Positions 7,552 through 17,466 of a DNA stretch of 64,000 nt are shown here, piece by piece. Position 1 is the stretch's first letter. Every line of letters begins with the position of its first letter. This DNA comes from JBFXIE01 sp050176255 (GTDB taxonomy: Bacteria > Pseudomonadota > Gammaproteobacteria > Burkholderiales > Burkholderiaceae_C). The position numbers and the translations under genes were made by a program. Location of the stretch: the NCBI RefSeq assembly GCF_050176255.1, contig NZ_JBFXIE010000012.1; one strand, given 5' to 3'. The notes under the pieces were generated by a model that saw nothing but the letters and a program-made list of their open reading frames with translations, made no database searches and was not told the origin of the DNA.

Positions 7552-8805
7552 ATGGCTGAAATCAAGAACTACTCCCTGAACTTCGGGCCGCAGCACCCTG
7601 CGGCGCACGGTGTGTTGCGGTTGGTGCTCGAGCTCGATGGCGAGGTCGTGCAGCGCGCCGACCCGCACATTGGCCTGCTGCACCGCGCCACTGAAAAGCT
7701 GGCCGAGCACAAGACTTACGTGCAGGCGCTGCCTTATATGGATCGGCTCGATTACGTGTCCATGATGTGCAACGAGCAGGCCTATTGCCTGGCCATCGAA
7801 AAGCTGCTGGGAATCGAAGTACCGCTGCGTGCCAAATACATCCGCACGATGTTTGGCGAAATTACTCGCTTGCTCAACCACCTGATGTGGCTGGGATCGC
7901 ACGGCAACGACTGCGGCAGCTCGACCATCCTGATCTACACCTTCCGCGAACGCGAAGACCTGTTTGACATGTACGAAGCCGTTTCCGGCGCGCGCATGCA
8001 TGCGGCCTACTTCCGGCCGGGTGGGGTGTACCGCGATCTGCCCGACAGCATGGCGCAGTACAAGGTCAGCAAGATCAAGAACGCCAAGGCCATTGAGGAG
8101 TTGAACCGCAATCGCCAGGGTTCGCTGCTGGACTTCATCGACGACTTCACGCAGCGTTTCCCCAAATGCGTGGATGAGTACGAAACCCTGCTGACCGACA
8201 ACCGCATCTGGAAGCAACGTACCGTGGGTATTGGTGTGGTCTCGCCCGAGCGCGCCCTGAACCTTGGCATGACCGGCCCGATGCTGCGCGGTTCGGGTAT
8301 CGCCTGGGATTTACGCAAGACGCAGCCCTACGACGCCTATGACCGGGTTGAGTTCGATGTTCCGGTCGGTGTGACGGGTGACAGCTACGACCGCTACCTG
8401 GTGCGCGTTAAGGAGATGCGGGAGTCCAATCGCATCATCAAGCAATGCGTGGACTGGCTCAAGGCTAACCCTGGACCGGTGATTACCGACAACCACAAGA
8501 TTGCGCCCCCGTCGCGTGAGTCCATGAAGTCCAATATGGAAGAGCTGATTCACCATTTCAAGCTCTTCACCGAGGGCTTTCATGTGCCCGCGGGAGAGGC
8601 CTATGCCGCGGTGGAGCATCCCAAGGGGGAATTCGGTATCTACATGGTGAGCGACGGTGCCAACAAGCCGTATCGCCTGAAGATCCGTGCGCCCGGATTT
8701 GTGCACCTTGCCACCCTCGACGAAATGGCGCGCGGCCACATGCTGGCAGACGCAGTGGCCATCATTGGCACCATGGATATCGTGTTCGGAGAGATTGACC
8801 GATGA
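7552..8805 (+). CDS. nuoD: NADH-quinone oxidoreductase subunit D (49 kDa)
   Basis: Forms the quinone-binding pocket together with NuoB; related to the large subunit of [NiFe] hydrogenases but lacking the nickel ligands. The 417-aa product begins with NFGPQHPAAHGVLRLVLELDGE, holding the conserved His pair at the quinone site, followed by HIGLLHR-TEKL, and ends with the family-typical DIVFGEIDR. Its TGA overlaps the nuoE ATG by 4 bp. Confidence 0.98.
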   Translation: MAEIKNYSLNFGPQHPAAHGVLRLVLELDGEVVQRADPHIGLLHRATEKLAEHKTYVQALPYMDRLDYVSMMCNEQAYCLAIEKLLGIEVPLRAKYIRTMFGEITRLLNHLMWLGSHGNDCGSSTILIYTFREREDLFDMYEAVSGARMHAAYFRPGGVYRDLPDSMAQYKVSKIKNAKAIEELNRNRQGSLLDFIDDFTQRFPKCVDEYETLLTDNRIWKQRTVGIGVVSPERALNLGMTGPMLRGSGIAWDLRKTQPYDAYDRVEFDVPVGVTGDSYDRYLVRVKEMRESNRIIKQCVDWLKANPGPVITDNHKIAPPSRESMKSNMEELIHHFKLFTEGFHVPAGEAYAAVEHPKGEFGIYMVSDGANKPYRLKIRAPGFVHLATLDEMARGHMLADAVAIIGTMDIVFGEIDR

Positions 8806-9293
8806 TTACCGAAGCGACCAAGCAGCGGTTTGCCCGCGAAGTGGCCAAGTACCCCGACGACCAGAAGCAATCCGCGGTGATGGCCTGCCTGTCCATCGTG
8901 CAGCAAGAGCAGGGCTGGGTCAGCGCGGAGAGCGAGGCCGTGATTGCCGAGTATCTCGGCATGCCCCAGATCGCAGTGCACGAGGTGACAACCTTCTACA
9001 ACATGTACAACCAGCAGCCAGTGGGCAAGTACAAGCTCGCCGTCTGCACCAACTTGCCCTGCCAGTTGCGCCGCGGACAGGACGCGCTGCGTCACCTTGA
9101 GAAAAAGCTGGGCATTTCGATGGGTGAAACCACGCCCGATGGTTTTTTCACGCTGCAACAGTGCGAGTGTCTCGGTGCCTGTGCAGATGCGCCGGTGATG
9201 CTGGTCAACGATCGCGATATGTGCAGTTTCATGGAAGATGACAAGCTGGATCAGCTGGTGGACGGTCTGCGTGCTGCAGGGGGTGCGCAATGA
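8802..9293 (+). CDS. nuoE: NADH-quinone oxidoreductase subunit E (24 kDa)
   Basis: Thioredoxin-fold subunit carrying the [2Fe-2S] cluster N1a next to the FMN. The ligands are visible as C82 and C87 (VCTNLPC) and C123 and C127 (CECLGAC). 163 aa, normal length. It overlaps both neighbours by 4 bp (ATGA), so nuoD, nuoE and nuoF are translationally coupled. Confidence 0.98.
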   Translation: MITEATKQRFAREVAKYPDDQKQSAVMACLSIVQQEQGWVSAESEAVIAEYLGMPQIAVHEVTTFYNMYNQQPVGKYKLAVCTNLPCQLRRGQDALRHLEKKLGISMGETTPDGFFTLQQCECLGACADAPVMLVNDRDMCSFMEDDKLDQLVDGLRAAGGAQ

Positions 9294-10639
9294 GCACTGC
9301 GGCGCAAGTTCTGTCACAGTTTCAGGCAACGGGCGTTCAGACCTGCTTTCACGACCGTCACATCAACCCGCAGATCTACGCGGGCTTGAACGGCACCAAC
9401 TGGAGCATCAAGGACTATGAAGTCCGCGGCGGCTACCAGGCTTTGCGCAAACTGCTGGGCAAGGATGGTGGAGAGGGTCTGACACAGGATCAGGTCATTG
9501 CGACGGTGAAGGAGTCCGGCCTGCGCGGCCGCGGTGGCGCAGGTTTTCCGACGGGATTGAAGTGGAGCTTCATGCCGCGACAGTTCCCTGGCCAGAAGTA
9601 CCTGGTGTGCAACTCTGACGAGGGCGAGCCGGGTACGTGCAAGGATCGCGACATCCTCATGCACAACCCGCACATCGTGATCGAGGGCATGATCATCGCG
9701 GCGTATGCGATGGGTATTTCGGTGGGGTACAACTACATCCACGGCGAGATTTTCCAGGTGTACGAACGCTTCGAAGCCGCGCTGGAAGAGGCGCGAGCTG
9801 CAGGCTATCTGGGCGACAACATTTTGGGCAGCAGCTTCAGCTTCCAACTGCACGCCCACCACGGCTTTGGCGCCTACATTTGCGGCGAAGAGACGGCGCT
9901 GCTGGAATCCCTGGAGGGCAAAAAAGGCCAGCCGCGTTTCAAGCCTCCGTTTCCGGCCAGCTTCGGCCTGTACGGAAAGCCGACGACGATCAACAACACC
10001 GAGACATTCGCGGCCGTGCCCTGGATCATCCGCAATGGTGGGCAGGCCTATCTCGAATGCGGTAAACCCAACAACGGCGGCACCAAAATCTTCTCGGTGT
10101 CGGGCGATGTGGAAAAGCCCGGCAATTACGAAGTGCCAATGGGAACGCCTTTCGCCCAATTGCTGGAATTGGCGGGAGGTATGCGCAAGGGTCGTCAGCT
10201 CAAGGCAGTGATTCCGGGCGGTTCGTCCTCTCCGGTGTTGCCTGCATCCATCATCATGGATTGCACGATGGACTATGACTCCATTGCCAAAGCGGGCTCC
10301 ATGCTCGGTTCCGGCGCGGTCATTGTGATGGACGACTCGCGTTGCATGGTCGAGAGCCTGCTGCGTTTGTCGTACTTCTACCAGCACGAATCCTGCGGGC
10401 AGTGCACCCCCTGCCGTGAGGGCACGGGCTGGCTGTGGCGCGTGGTGAACCGTATTCAGCATGGCGAAGGCCGTGCAGATGACATTGCCTTGCTGGATGA
10501 CGTGTCTGTGAACATCATGGGACGCACTATTTGCGCGTTAGGCGATGCTGCAGCCATGCCGGTGCGCGCCATGATCAAGCACTTCCGGCACGAGTTCGAA
10601 GCGAAGATCCAAGCCGCTTCCCACAAGGCTGCTGCCTGA
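9290..10639 (+). CDS. nuoF: NADH-quinone oxidoreductase subunit F (51 kDa)
   Basis: The NADH-oxidising subunit with FMN and cluster N3. The glycine-rich nucleotide-binding segment GLRGRGGAGFPTGLKW lies near residues 75-90, and the FMN region GAYICGEETALLESLEG follows. The N3 ligands are C369, C372 and C375 (ESCGQCTPCREG) and C415 (RTICALGD). 449 aa. Confidence 0.98.
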   Translation: MSTAAQVLSQFQATGVQTCFHDRHINPQIYAGLNGTNWSIKDYEVRGGYQALRKLLGKDGGEGLTQDQVIATVKESGLRGRGGAGFPTGLKWSFMPRQFPGQKYLVCNSDEGEPGTCKDRDILMHNPHIVIEGMIIAAYAMGISVGYNYIHGEIFQVYERFEAALEEARAAGYLGDNILGSSFSFQLHAHHGFGAYICGEETALLESLEGKKGQPRFKPPFPASFGLYGKPTTINNTETFAAVPWIIRNGGQAYLECGKPNNGGTKIFSVSGDVEKPGNYEVPMGTPFAQLLELAGGMRKGRQLKAVIPGGSSSPVLPASIIMDCTMDYDSIAKAGSMLGSGAVIVMDDSRCMVESLLRLSYFYQHESCGQCTPCREGTGWLWRVVNRIQHGEGRADDIALLDDVSVNIMGRTICALGDAAAMPVRAMIKHFRHEFEAKIQAASHKAAA

Positions 10640-10654
10640 TCGAGAGAAGACAAT

Positions 10655-12790
10655 ATGGTTGAAATTGAACTCGACGGACAAAAGGTGGAAGTCGCCGAAG
10701 GCTGCATGGTGATGCATGCAGCCGAGAAGGCGGGCACCTACATTCCTCACTTCTGCTACCACAAAAAGCTGTCTATTGCGGCTAATTGCCGCATGTGCTT
10801 GGTGGATGTGGAGAAGGCACCCAAGCCCATGCCGGCCTGCGCAACGCCGGTCACGCAAGGCATGATCGTGCGCACCAAGAGCGACAAGGCCATCAAGGCC
10901 CAGAAGTCGGTGATGGAATTCCTGCTCATCAACCACCCGCTGGATTGCCCGATTTGCGACCAGGGCGGCGAGTGCCAGCTACAGGATCTGGCCGTAGGCT
11001 ATGGCGGTGATTCGTCTCGCTATGCCGAAGAAAAGCGCGTCGTGGCCCACAAGAGCGTAGGCCCGCTGATCTCCATGGAGGAGATGAGCCGCTGCATCCA
11101 CTGCACACGCTGCGTGCGGTTCGGCCAGGAAATCGCTGGCGTGATGGAGCTTGGCATGGTCAACCGTGGCGAGCACTCCGAGATCACCACCGTGATCGGC
11201 GATACGGTGGACTCCGAGTTGTCGGGCAACATGATCGACCTGTGCCCGGTGGGCGCGTTGACCAGCAAGCCCTTCCGTTACAGCGCCCGAACCTGGGAGC
11301 TGTCGCGCCGCAAGTCCGTCAGTCCGCACGACTCCACCGGCGCCAATCTGATCGTCCAGGTCAAGAACCACAAAGTGATGCGGGTGGTTCCGCTTGAAAA
11401 TGAAGACGTCAACGAGTGCTGGCTGGCTGACCGTGATCGCTTCTCCTATGAAGCCCTGAATTCTCCTGACCGGCTGAACCGACCCATGCTCAAGCAGGGC
11501 GGGCAGTGGAAAGAAACCGATTGGCAGACCGCGCTTGAATACGTTGCCAATGGCCTGCGGGGCATCCAGGCCGAGCACGGCGTGCGCAGCATTGGCGCAC
11601 TGGTCAGCCCCCACAGCACGGTCGAAGAACTATTCCTTGCCGCTGCGCTGGTGCGCGGCCTGGGCAGCGACAACATCGACCACCGTCTGCGTCACGCCGA
11701 ATTTGGCACACCCGAGGGTGTTCGGTGGCTTGGCACCTCCATCGCCTCTTTGAGCAAGCTGCAGTCAGCGTTGATCGTGGGCTCCAATCTGCGCAAGGAT
11801 CACCCCTTGTTTGCACAGCGAATCAGGCAGGCTGCCCGCCATGGCTGCGTTGTGAGCGCCATCAATTCGCAGGCCAACGACTGGGCCATGCCTGTGGCTC
11901 ACACGGTGATGGCGCCGGCAAAAGCCTGGTCGGCAGCGCTTGCGCAAGTGGCCGCTGCAGTGGCCGAGCACAAAGGCGTGGCTGCGCCGGTGCAGATGCC
12001 CGATGTCGGTTCGGACGCCCGCGCCATTGCTACGTCCTTGCTGGCGGGTGAACGCAAGGCCATCTTGCTGGGTAACGGCGCCGCTCACCATGCTGGTGCT
12101 TCAGGGCTCTTGGCACTTGCGCAGTGGATCGGCACGCAGACGGGCGCCACCGTCGGTTACCTGACCGAAGCGGCCAACACGGTGGGTGCGCAGTTTGTGG
12201 GCGCGCAGCCGCAAACAGACGGTCTGAATGCAGCCCAGATGCTGGGTGGCCAGCTCCGGGCCGCGTTGCTGCTTAATGTAGAGCCTGAGCACGATTCGGC
12301 TTTGGGGGCTGCTGCGGCACAAGCTTTGTCCAAGACCGAAATGGTTGTCACATTGAGCCCGTTCAAGACTAATCTCGAGTTCAGCGATGTGTTACTGCCC
12401 ATTGCACCGTTCTCCGAAACGTCCGGCAGTTTTGTGAACGCCGAAGGCCGCCTGCAGAGCTTCCATGCTGTGGTTAAGCCTGCGGGTGACGCGCGTCCCG
12501 CGTGGAAGGTGTTGCGCGTACTGGGCAACATGCTGGGCCTATCGGGCATGGAATACGAGAGCTCGCAGGATGTGCTGGATAGGGCGGTGGGTAAGCCTGC
12601 CGTCGAATCCGGATTGTTGCCTGCTGACCGCCTGAGCAACGCCACTACGGCCGATGCCCGGTTGTTTGCAGGTGAATGTGGCCACCCCGTTGTGGCTTCG
12701 ATCTACCAGCTTGACAGCCTGGTGCGGCGTGCGCCGTCACTGCAACTGACAGCCGACGCGCGTGCGGCATGTGAAGGAGTCGCTGCATGA
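10655..12790 (+). CDS. nuoG: NADH-quinone oxidoreductase subunit G (75 kDa)
   Basis: Largest peripheral-arm subunit, carrying several iron-sulfur clusters in the electron wire. The N-terminal ferredoxin-like domain has the [2Fe-2S] ligands C34, C45, C48 and C62. The next [4Fe-4S] cluster uses H94, C98, C101 and C107 (HPLDCPICDQGGEC), followed by SRCIHCTRC and a later Cys in DLCPVGAL. The remaining part is molybdopterin-oxidoreductase-like without the cofactor. At 711 aa it is shorter than the E. coli protein (about 908), as usual for this group. It overlaps nuoH by 4 bp. Confidence 0.97.
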   Translation: MVEIELDGQKVEVAEGCMVMHAAEKAGTYIPHFCYHKKLSIAANCRMCLVDVEKAPKPMPACATPVTQGMIVRTKSDKAIKAQKSVMEFLLINHPLDCPICDQGGECQLQDLAVGYGGDSSRYAEEKRVVAHKSVGPLISMEEMSRCIHCTRCVRFGQEIAGVMELGMVNRGEHSEITTVIGDTVDSELSGNMIDLCPVGALTSKPFRYSARTWELSRRKSVSPHDSTGANLIVQVKNHKVMRVVPLENEDVNECWLADRDRFSYEALNSPDRLNRPMLKQGGQWKETDWQTALEYVANGLRGIQAEHGVRSIGALVSPHSTVEELFLAAALVRGLGSDNIDHRLRHAEFGTPEGVRWLGTSIASLSKLQSALIVGSNLRKDHPLFAQRIRQAARHGCVVSAINSQANDWAMPVAHTVMAPAKAWSAALAQVAAAVAEHKGVAAPVQMPDVGSDARAIATSLLAGERKAILLGNGAAHHAGASGLLALAQWIGTQTGATVGYLTEAANTVGAQFVGAQPQTDGLNAAQMLGGQLRAALLLNVEPEHDSALGAAAAQALSKTEMVVTLSPFKTNLEFSDVLLPIAPFSETSGSFVNAEGRLQSFHAVVKPAGDARPAWKVLRVLGNMLGLSGMEYESSQDVLDRAVGKPAVESGLLPADRLSNATTADARLFAGECGHPVVASIYQLDSLVRRAPSLQLTADARAACEGVAA

Positions 12791-13863
12791 TCGACGCAAT
12801 CTACAACGGCGGCCTGAATCTGGTCGCCGCAGCATGGTGGACGGGGGTGGCCTGGCCCGTTCTCTGGAACCTCATCAAGATCGTCTGCATCGTTGCACCG
12901 CTGATGGGCGCGGTGGCCTACCTGACGCTATGGGAACGCAAGTTGCTGGGCTTCATGCAGGTGCGGCTCGGCCCCAATCGCGTGGGGCCTTTCGGTTTGC
13001 TCCAGCCGATTGCTGACGCGCTCAAGCTGCTGACCAAAGAGCTGATTCAGCCTACGGCGGCTGCGAAGGGTTTGTTCTATCTCGGCCCGGTCATGGCGAT
13101 CATGCCGGCGCTGGCTGCCTGGGTGGTGATTCCCTTCGGCCCGGATGTGGCTCTGGCCAACGTCAATGCAGGCTTGCTGCTGGTCATGGCGATCACCTCC
13201 ATCGAGGTGTATGGCGTGATCATTGCCGGCTGGGCATCCAACTCGAAGTACGCTTTTCTGGGCGCCTTGCGCGCCTCGGCGCAGATGGTGAGCTACGAGA
13301 TCGCCATGGGCTTTTGCTTCTTGGTCGTCATCATGGTGTCGGGCAGCATGAACCTGACCGAGATCGTGTTGAGCCAGGGCCGAGGCACCATGGTGGACGC
13401 GGGCTTGGACTTCCTGTCCTGGAACTGGCTGCCGCTGTTCCCCATTTTTCTGGTTTATCTGATTTCAGGCGTGGCGGAGGTGAACCGCCACCCGTTTGAC
13501 GTGGTGGAAGGTGAGGCGGAAATCGTGGCCGGCCACATGGTCGAGTACTCGGGCATGGGCTTTGCCATCTTCTTCCTGGCGGAGTACGCCAGCATGTGGC
13601 TGGTGTCCATTCTGGCGGTTGTGATGTTTCTGGGAGGCTGGTTGCCACCTGTTGACGCGCTGGGCTTCATCCCGGGGTGGATTTGGCTGGGGCTCAAGAC
13701 CTTCCTGGTGGTGTCCATGTTCATCTGGATCCGTGCCACATTCCCGCGCTTCCGTTACGACCAGATCATGCGTCTGGGTTGGAAGATCTTCATTCCGGTC
13801 ACGCTGGTGTGGCTGGTGATCGTGGGCGGCTGGTTGCTGTCGCCCTGGAACATCTGGAAATAA
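12787..13863 (+). CDS. nuoH: NADH-quinone oxidoreductase subunit H
   Basis: Membrane subunit that joins the peripheral and membrane arms and lines the quinone channel. The 358 aa form about eight to nine helices. Conserved segments include WERKLLGFMQVRLGPNRVGPFGLLQPIADALKLL near the N terminus and EVNRHPFDVVEGEAEIVAG in the third quarter, whose charged residues belong to the quinone/proton interface. Confidence 0.98.
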   Translation: MIDAIYNGGLNLVAAAWWTGVAWPVLWNLIKIVCIVAPLMGAVAYLTLWERKLLGFMQVRLGPNRVGPFGLLQPIADALKLLTKELIQPTAAAKGLFYLGPVMAIMPALAAWVVIPFGPDVALANVNAGLLLVMAITSIEVYGVIIAGWASNSKYAFLGALRASAQMVSYEIAMGFCFLVVIMVSGSMNLTEIVLSQGRGTMVDAGLDFLSWNWLPLFPIFLVYLISGVAEVNRHPFDVVEGEAEIVAGHMVEYSGMGFAIFFLAEYASMWLVSILAVVMFLGGWLPPVDALGFIPGWIWLGLKTFLVVSMFIWIRATFPRFRYDQIMRLGWKIFIPVTLVWLVIVGGWLLSPWNIWK

Positions 13864-13875
13864 GCGGGGACATCC

Positions 13876-14388
13876 ATGGCTGCTGTTGCTGCTTCTGCAT
13901 CTTTCTCCATCAAGGATTTCATCAAGAGCTTCATGCTCTGGGAACTTGTCAAGGGCATGGCTCTGACCGGTCGCTACGCCTTTAGTCGCAAGGTGACGGT
14001 GCAGTTCCCTGAAGAGAAGACTCCGTTGTCGCCACGTTTTCGCGGCCTGCACGCTCTGCGCCGATACGAGAACGGCGAAGAACGTTGCATTGCCTGCAAG
14101 TTGTGCGAGGCCGTGTGCCCGGCGCTGGCGATCACCATCGAATCCGACGTACGTGAAGACGGTTCCCGCCGGACGACACGCTACGACATTGATTTGACGA
14201 AATGCATTTTTTGCGGTTTCTGCGAAGAAAGCTGTCCGGTGGACTCCATCGTCGAAACGCAGATTTTCGAATACCACGGCGAGAAGCGCGGTGATCTGTA
14301 TTTCACCAAAGACATGCTGCTGGCCGTTGGTGACCGCTACGAGCCCGAGATCGCTGCCGCCAAGGCAGCGGATGCCAAGTACCGTTGA
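13876..14388 (+). CDS. nuoI: NADH-quinone oxidoreductase subunit I
   Basis: Ferredoxin-like subunit with clusters N6a and N6b. Two complete motifs are present: C71, C74, C77 and C81 (CIACKLCEAVCP), and C110, C113, C116 and C120 (CIFCGFCEESCP). The N-terminal amphipathic part anchors it at the membrane. 170 aa. Confidence 0.98.
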   Translation: MAAVAASASFSIKDFIKSFMLWELVKGMALTGRYAFSRKVTVQFPEEKTPLSPRFRGLHALRRYENGEERCIACKLCEAVCPALAITIESDVREDGSRRTTRYDIDLTKCIFCGFCEESCPVDSIVETQIFEYHGEKRGDLYFTKDMLLAVGDRYEPEIAAAKAADAKYR

Positions 14389-14432
14389 TCGGGTACCAGT
14401 AAAACGTCTGAACTATTGAAAAGACCCGATTC

Positions 14433-15101
14433 ATGGACGCCAAGACCGGTTTCTTCTATTTATTCTCGGCTGTGCTGCTTTATGCCGCCTTCCGGGTCAT
14501 AACGGCGCGCAATCCCGTGCATGCCGTGCTGCATCTGATTCTTGCCTTTTCGCAAGCAGCTGGTATCTGGCTGCTTTTGAAGGCCGAGTTTCTGGCCATC
14601 ACGCTGATCCTGGTGTACCTGGGTGCTGTGATGGTGCTGTTCCTGTTTGTCGTGATGATGCTGGACATACGCATTGACGCGGTGCGCAGGGGTTTTTGGC
14701 GGCACTTTCCCCTGGCGGCGCTTATCGGTGCCATCGTGACCTTTGAAATGGCAGCGGTGCTGATGACAGGCTTCCGCGGCATGGAAGAGCCCAAGGCCAT
14801 TGCCGGCCTGGTTGATGCAGCGGGTCAGGTACTGCCTTATTCCAACACCAAAGCCTTGGGCAAGCTGCTTTACTCCGAATATCTGTATCCGGTTGAAGTG
14901 GCGGCGGTGATTCTTCTCGTTGCCATGATCGCAGCCATCGCCTTGACATTGCGTCAGCGCAAAGACTCCAAGGCGATCGACCCAGCCGAACAAATTCGGG
15001 TGCGTGCCGCGGATCGCGTTGTCATGATGAAAATGCCCGTGACCCAACAGGCATCCAGCGAGGCTGTATCCGCCCCCGCGGCTGAGGAGAAAAAGCAATG
15101 A
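14433..15101 (+). CDS. nuoJ: NADH-quinone oxidoreductase subunit J
   Basis: Membrane-arm subunit with five predicted helices in 222 residues. The conserved helix-3 segment LVYLGAVMVLFLFVVMML is intact; in complex I structures its pi-bulge takes part in coupling. The C-terminal 25 residues are Ala/Glu/Lys-rich and hydrophilic. It overlaps nuoK by 4 bp. Confidence 0.96.
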   Translation: MDAKTGFFYLFSAVLLYAAFRVITARNPVHAVLHLILAFSQAAGIWLLLKAEFLAITLILVYLGAVMVLFLFVVMMLDIRIDAVRRGFWRHFPLAALIGAIVTFEMAAVLMTGFRGMEEPKAIAGLVDAAGQVLPYSNTKALGKLLYSEYLYPVEVAAVILLVAMIAAIALTLRQRKDSKAIDPAEQIRVRAADRVVMMKMPVTQQASSEAVSAPAAEEKKQ

Positions 15102-15406
15102 CATTGACGTTGGGCCATTTCCTGTCGCTGGGCGCCATGCTGTTCGCCATGGCGGTCATCGGTATCTTTCTGAACCGAAAGAATCTCATCGTTTTGCTGA
15201 TGGCTATAGAGCTGATGCTGCTGGCGGTGAATTTCAACTTCGTGGCGTTCTCGCACTACCTGGGCGACATGCACGGTCAAGTGTTCGTGTTCTTCATCCT
15301 CACGGTGGCGGCGGCCGAGTCTGCCATCGGTCTGGCCATCCTGGTGCTTCTGTTCCGTAACAAGTCCAGCATTGACGCGGAAGACCTCAACACCCTCAAG
15401 GGTTGA
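15098..15406 (+). CDS. nuoK: NADH-quinone oxidoreductase subunit K
   Basis: Small membrane-arm subunit homologous to ND4L and MrpC. The 102 aa form three helices. The two conserved glutamates of the central proton path are visible, in AIELMLLAVN and in AAAESAIGLAILVLLFR. Family-typical length. Confidence 0.97.
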   Translation: MTLTLGHFLSLGAMLFAMAVIGIFLNRKNLIVLLMAIELMLLAVNFNFVAFSHYLGDMHGQVFVFFILTVAAAESAIGLAILVLLFRNKSSIDAEDLNTLKG

Positions 15407-15437
15407 CGGGTCACCAGTACTTGCAAGGTTCTCAAGA

Positions 15438-17453
15438 ATGAGTCAAACCCTTTCTGCTTCGATGCTGCTGGCGGTGCCTCTGGCGCCTCTGGTCGGCTCC
15501 GCGCTTGCCGGTATCTTTGGTACGGCGTTTGGTGGTAACCGGATTGGTCGCGGTCTCTCGCACTCCCTGACCATCCTGGGCGTGTTGATCGCCTTCGTGC
15601 TTTCGGCGATGACGCTTACGAGTGTTGTATCGGACGGGGCACGCTTCGACCAAACCATCTATACCTGGATGGTGGTGGGCGGTCTGAGGATGGAGGTGGG
15701 CTTTCTCATCGACAGCCTGACAGCCATGATGATGTGCGTGGTGACGTTCGTGTCGTTGATGGTGCACATCTACACCATTGGCTACATGGAGGAAGATGAA
15801 GGCTACAACCGCTTCTTCTCGTACATCTCGCTGTTCACCTTCTCCATGCTCATGCTGGTGATGAGCAACAACCTGCTGCAGTTATTCTTCGGCTGGGAGG
15901 CGGTGGGTCTGGTGTCGTACCTGCTGATCGGCTTCTGGTTCAAGAAGGAAACTGCCATCTTCGCGAACATGAAGGCCTTTCTGGTCAACCGGGTGGGTGA
16001 CTTCGGCTTCATCCTGGGCATCGGGCTGATTGCTGCCTACACAGGCACCTTCAACTACGCCGAGATTTTCAGTAAGTCGGCTGAAATTGAAACCATGCTC
16101 TTCCCGGGCACCGACTGGATGCTGGTCACGGTGATCTGTATTTGCTTGTTTATCGGCGCCATGGGCAAGTCGGCCCAGTTTCCTTTGCATGTCTGGTTGC
16201 CGGACTCGATGGAAGGCCCCACGCCGATCTCGGCCCTGATCCATGCCGCCACGATGGTGACGGCCGGTATCTTCATGGTGTCGCGCATGTCGCCGCTGTT
16301 CGAGTTGTCCGATGCGGCCCTGAACTTCATCCTGGTGATTGGTGCCATCACTGCGCTATTCATGGGCTTTCTCGGCATCATCCAGAACGACATCAAGCGC
16401 GTTGTGGCGTACTCCACACTATCCCAGCTGGGCTACATGACGGTGGCGTTGGGTGCATCGGCTTATTCCGTGGCTGTGTTCCACCTGATGACACACGCGT
16501 TCTTCAAGGCGCTGCTGTTCCTTGGTGCTGGCTCGGTCATCATGGGAATGCACCACAACCAGGATATCCGCTGGATGGGTGGTGTGCGCAAGTACATGCC
16601 CATCACCTGGATCACGTCTTTGCTCGGTTCGCTGGCCCTGATTGGCACGCCGCTGTTTTCGGGCTTTTATTCCAAGGACAGCATCATCGAGGCGGTGCAT
16701 GCCAGCACGTTGCCTGCTGCAGGCTTTGCACACTTTGCCGTGCTGGCGGGCGTGTTCGTGACGGCTTTCTACTCGTTCCGCATGTACTTCCTGGTGTTCC
16801 ACGGCAAGGAACGCTATGACCAGAACCCGGATGCTCACCACCACGACCATCATGGCCATGACGACCAGGACCATCCAAAGGAGTCGCCGTGGGTGGTGAC
16901 CTTGCCGTTGGTGTTGCTGGCGATACCCTCGGTGGTGATCGGATTCATGACCATCCAGCCGATGTTGTTTGGCAACTTCTTCGAAGGTGTGATCTTCGTG
17001 GATGCGGCGAAGCATCCGGCGATGACCAAGTTGGACGAAATTTTCCACGGCCCCTTGGCGATGGCCATCCACGGTCTGCAGACGGCGCCTTTCTGGCTGG
17101 GTCTGGCCGGGGTTGCTCTGTCCTACTACATGTACATGGTCAACCCGGCGCTGCCTGCCGCTATCAAGCGCACTTTCCAGCCAGTGCATACCTTGCTCGA
17201 AAACAAGTACTACCTGGACTGGTTCAACGAGGCAGTCCTCGCCCGCGGCGCACGGGCGCTGGGTGTTGGCCTCTGGAAGGGCGGCGACCAGGGCATCATC
17301 GACGGTGTCATCGTCAATGGCTCCTGGAAGCTTGTGGGTCGCATCGCTGGGCTGGTGCGCTGGTTCCAGTCGGGTTACATCTACCACTATGCGCTGGTCA
17401 TGATCCTGGGTGTGTTCGCACTCATGACGTACTTCGTCTGGCTCAACAAGTAG
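15438..17453 (+). CDS. nuoL: NADH-quinone oxidoreductase subunit L
   Basis: Distal antiporter-like proton-pumping subunit with the long lateral helix at its C terminus. Conserved parts include LLQLFFGWEAVGLVSYLLIGFW (TM5 Glu), FPLHVWLPDSMEGPTPISALIHAATMVTAGI and the helix 7/8 lysine and histidine region. 671 aa from the ATG at 15438; the frame is open back to 15372 inside nuoK. Unusual is a His/Asp-rich loop at about residues 461-480 (DAHHHDHHGHDDQDH), discussed as a finding. Confidence 0.97.
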   Translation: MSQTLSASMLLAVPLAPLVGSALAGIFGTAFGGNRIGRGLSHSLTILGVLIAFVLSAMTLTSVVSDGARFDQTIYTWMVVGGLRMEVGFLIDSLTAMMMCVVTFVSLMVHIYTIGYMEEDEGYNRFFSYISLFTFSMLMLVMSNNLLQLFFGWEAVGLVSYLLIGFWFKKETAIFANMKAFLVNRVGDFGFILGIGLIAAYTGTFNYAEIFSKSAEIETMLFPGTDWMLVTVICICLFIGAMGKSAQFPLHVWLPDSMEGPTPISALIHAATMVTAGIFMVSRMSPLFELSDAALNFILVIGAITALFMGFLGIIQNDIKRVVAYSTLSQLGYMTVALGASAYSVAVFHLMTHAFFKALLFLGAGSVIMGMHHNQDIRWMGGVRKYMPITWITSLLGSLALIGTPLFSGFYSKDSIIEAVHASTLPAAGFAHFAVLAGVFVTAFYSFRMYFLVFHGKERYDQNPDAHHHDHHGHDDQDHPKESPWVVTLPLVLLAIPSVVIGFMTIQPMLFGNFFEGVIFVDAAKHPAMTKLDEIFHGPLAMAIHGLQTAPFWLGLAGVALSYYMYMVNPALPAAIKRTFQPVHTLLENKYYLDWFNEAVLARGARALGVGLWKGGDQGIIDGVIVNGSWKLVGRIAGLVRWFQSGYIYHYALVMILGVFALMTYFVWLNK

Positions 17454-17466
17454 AGGGAAAAGAAAA

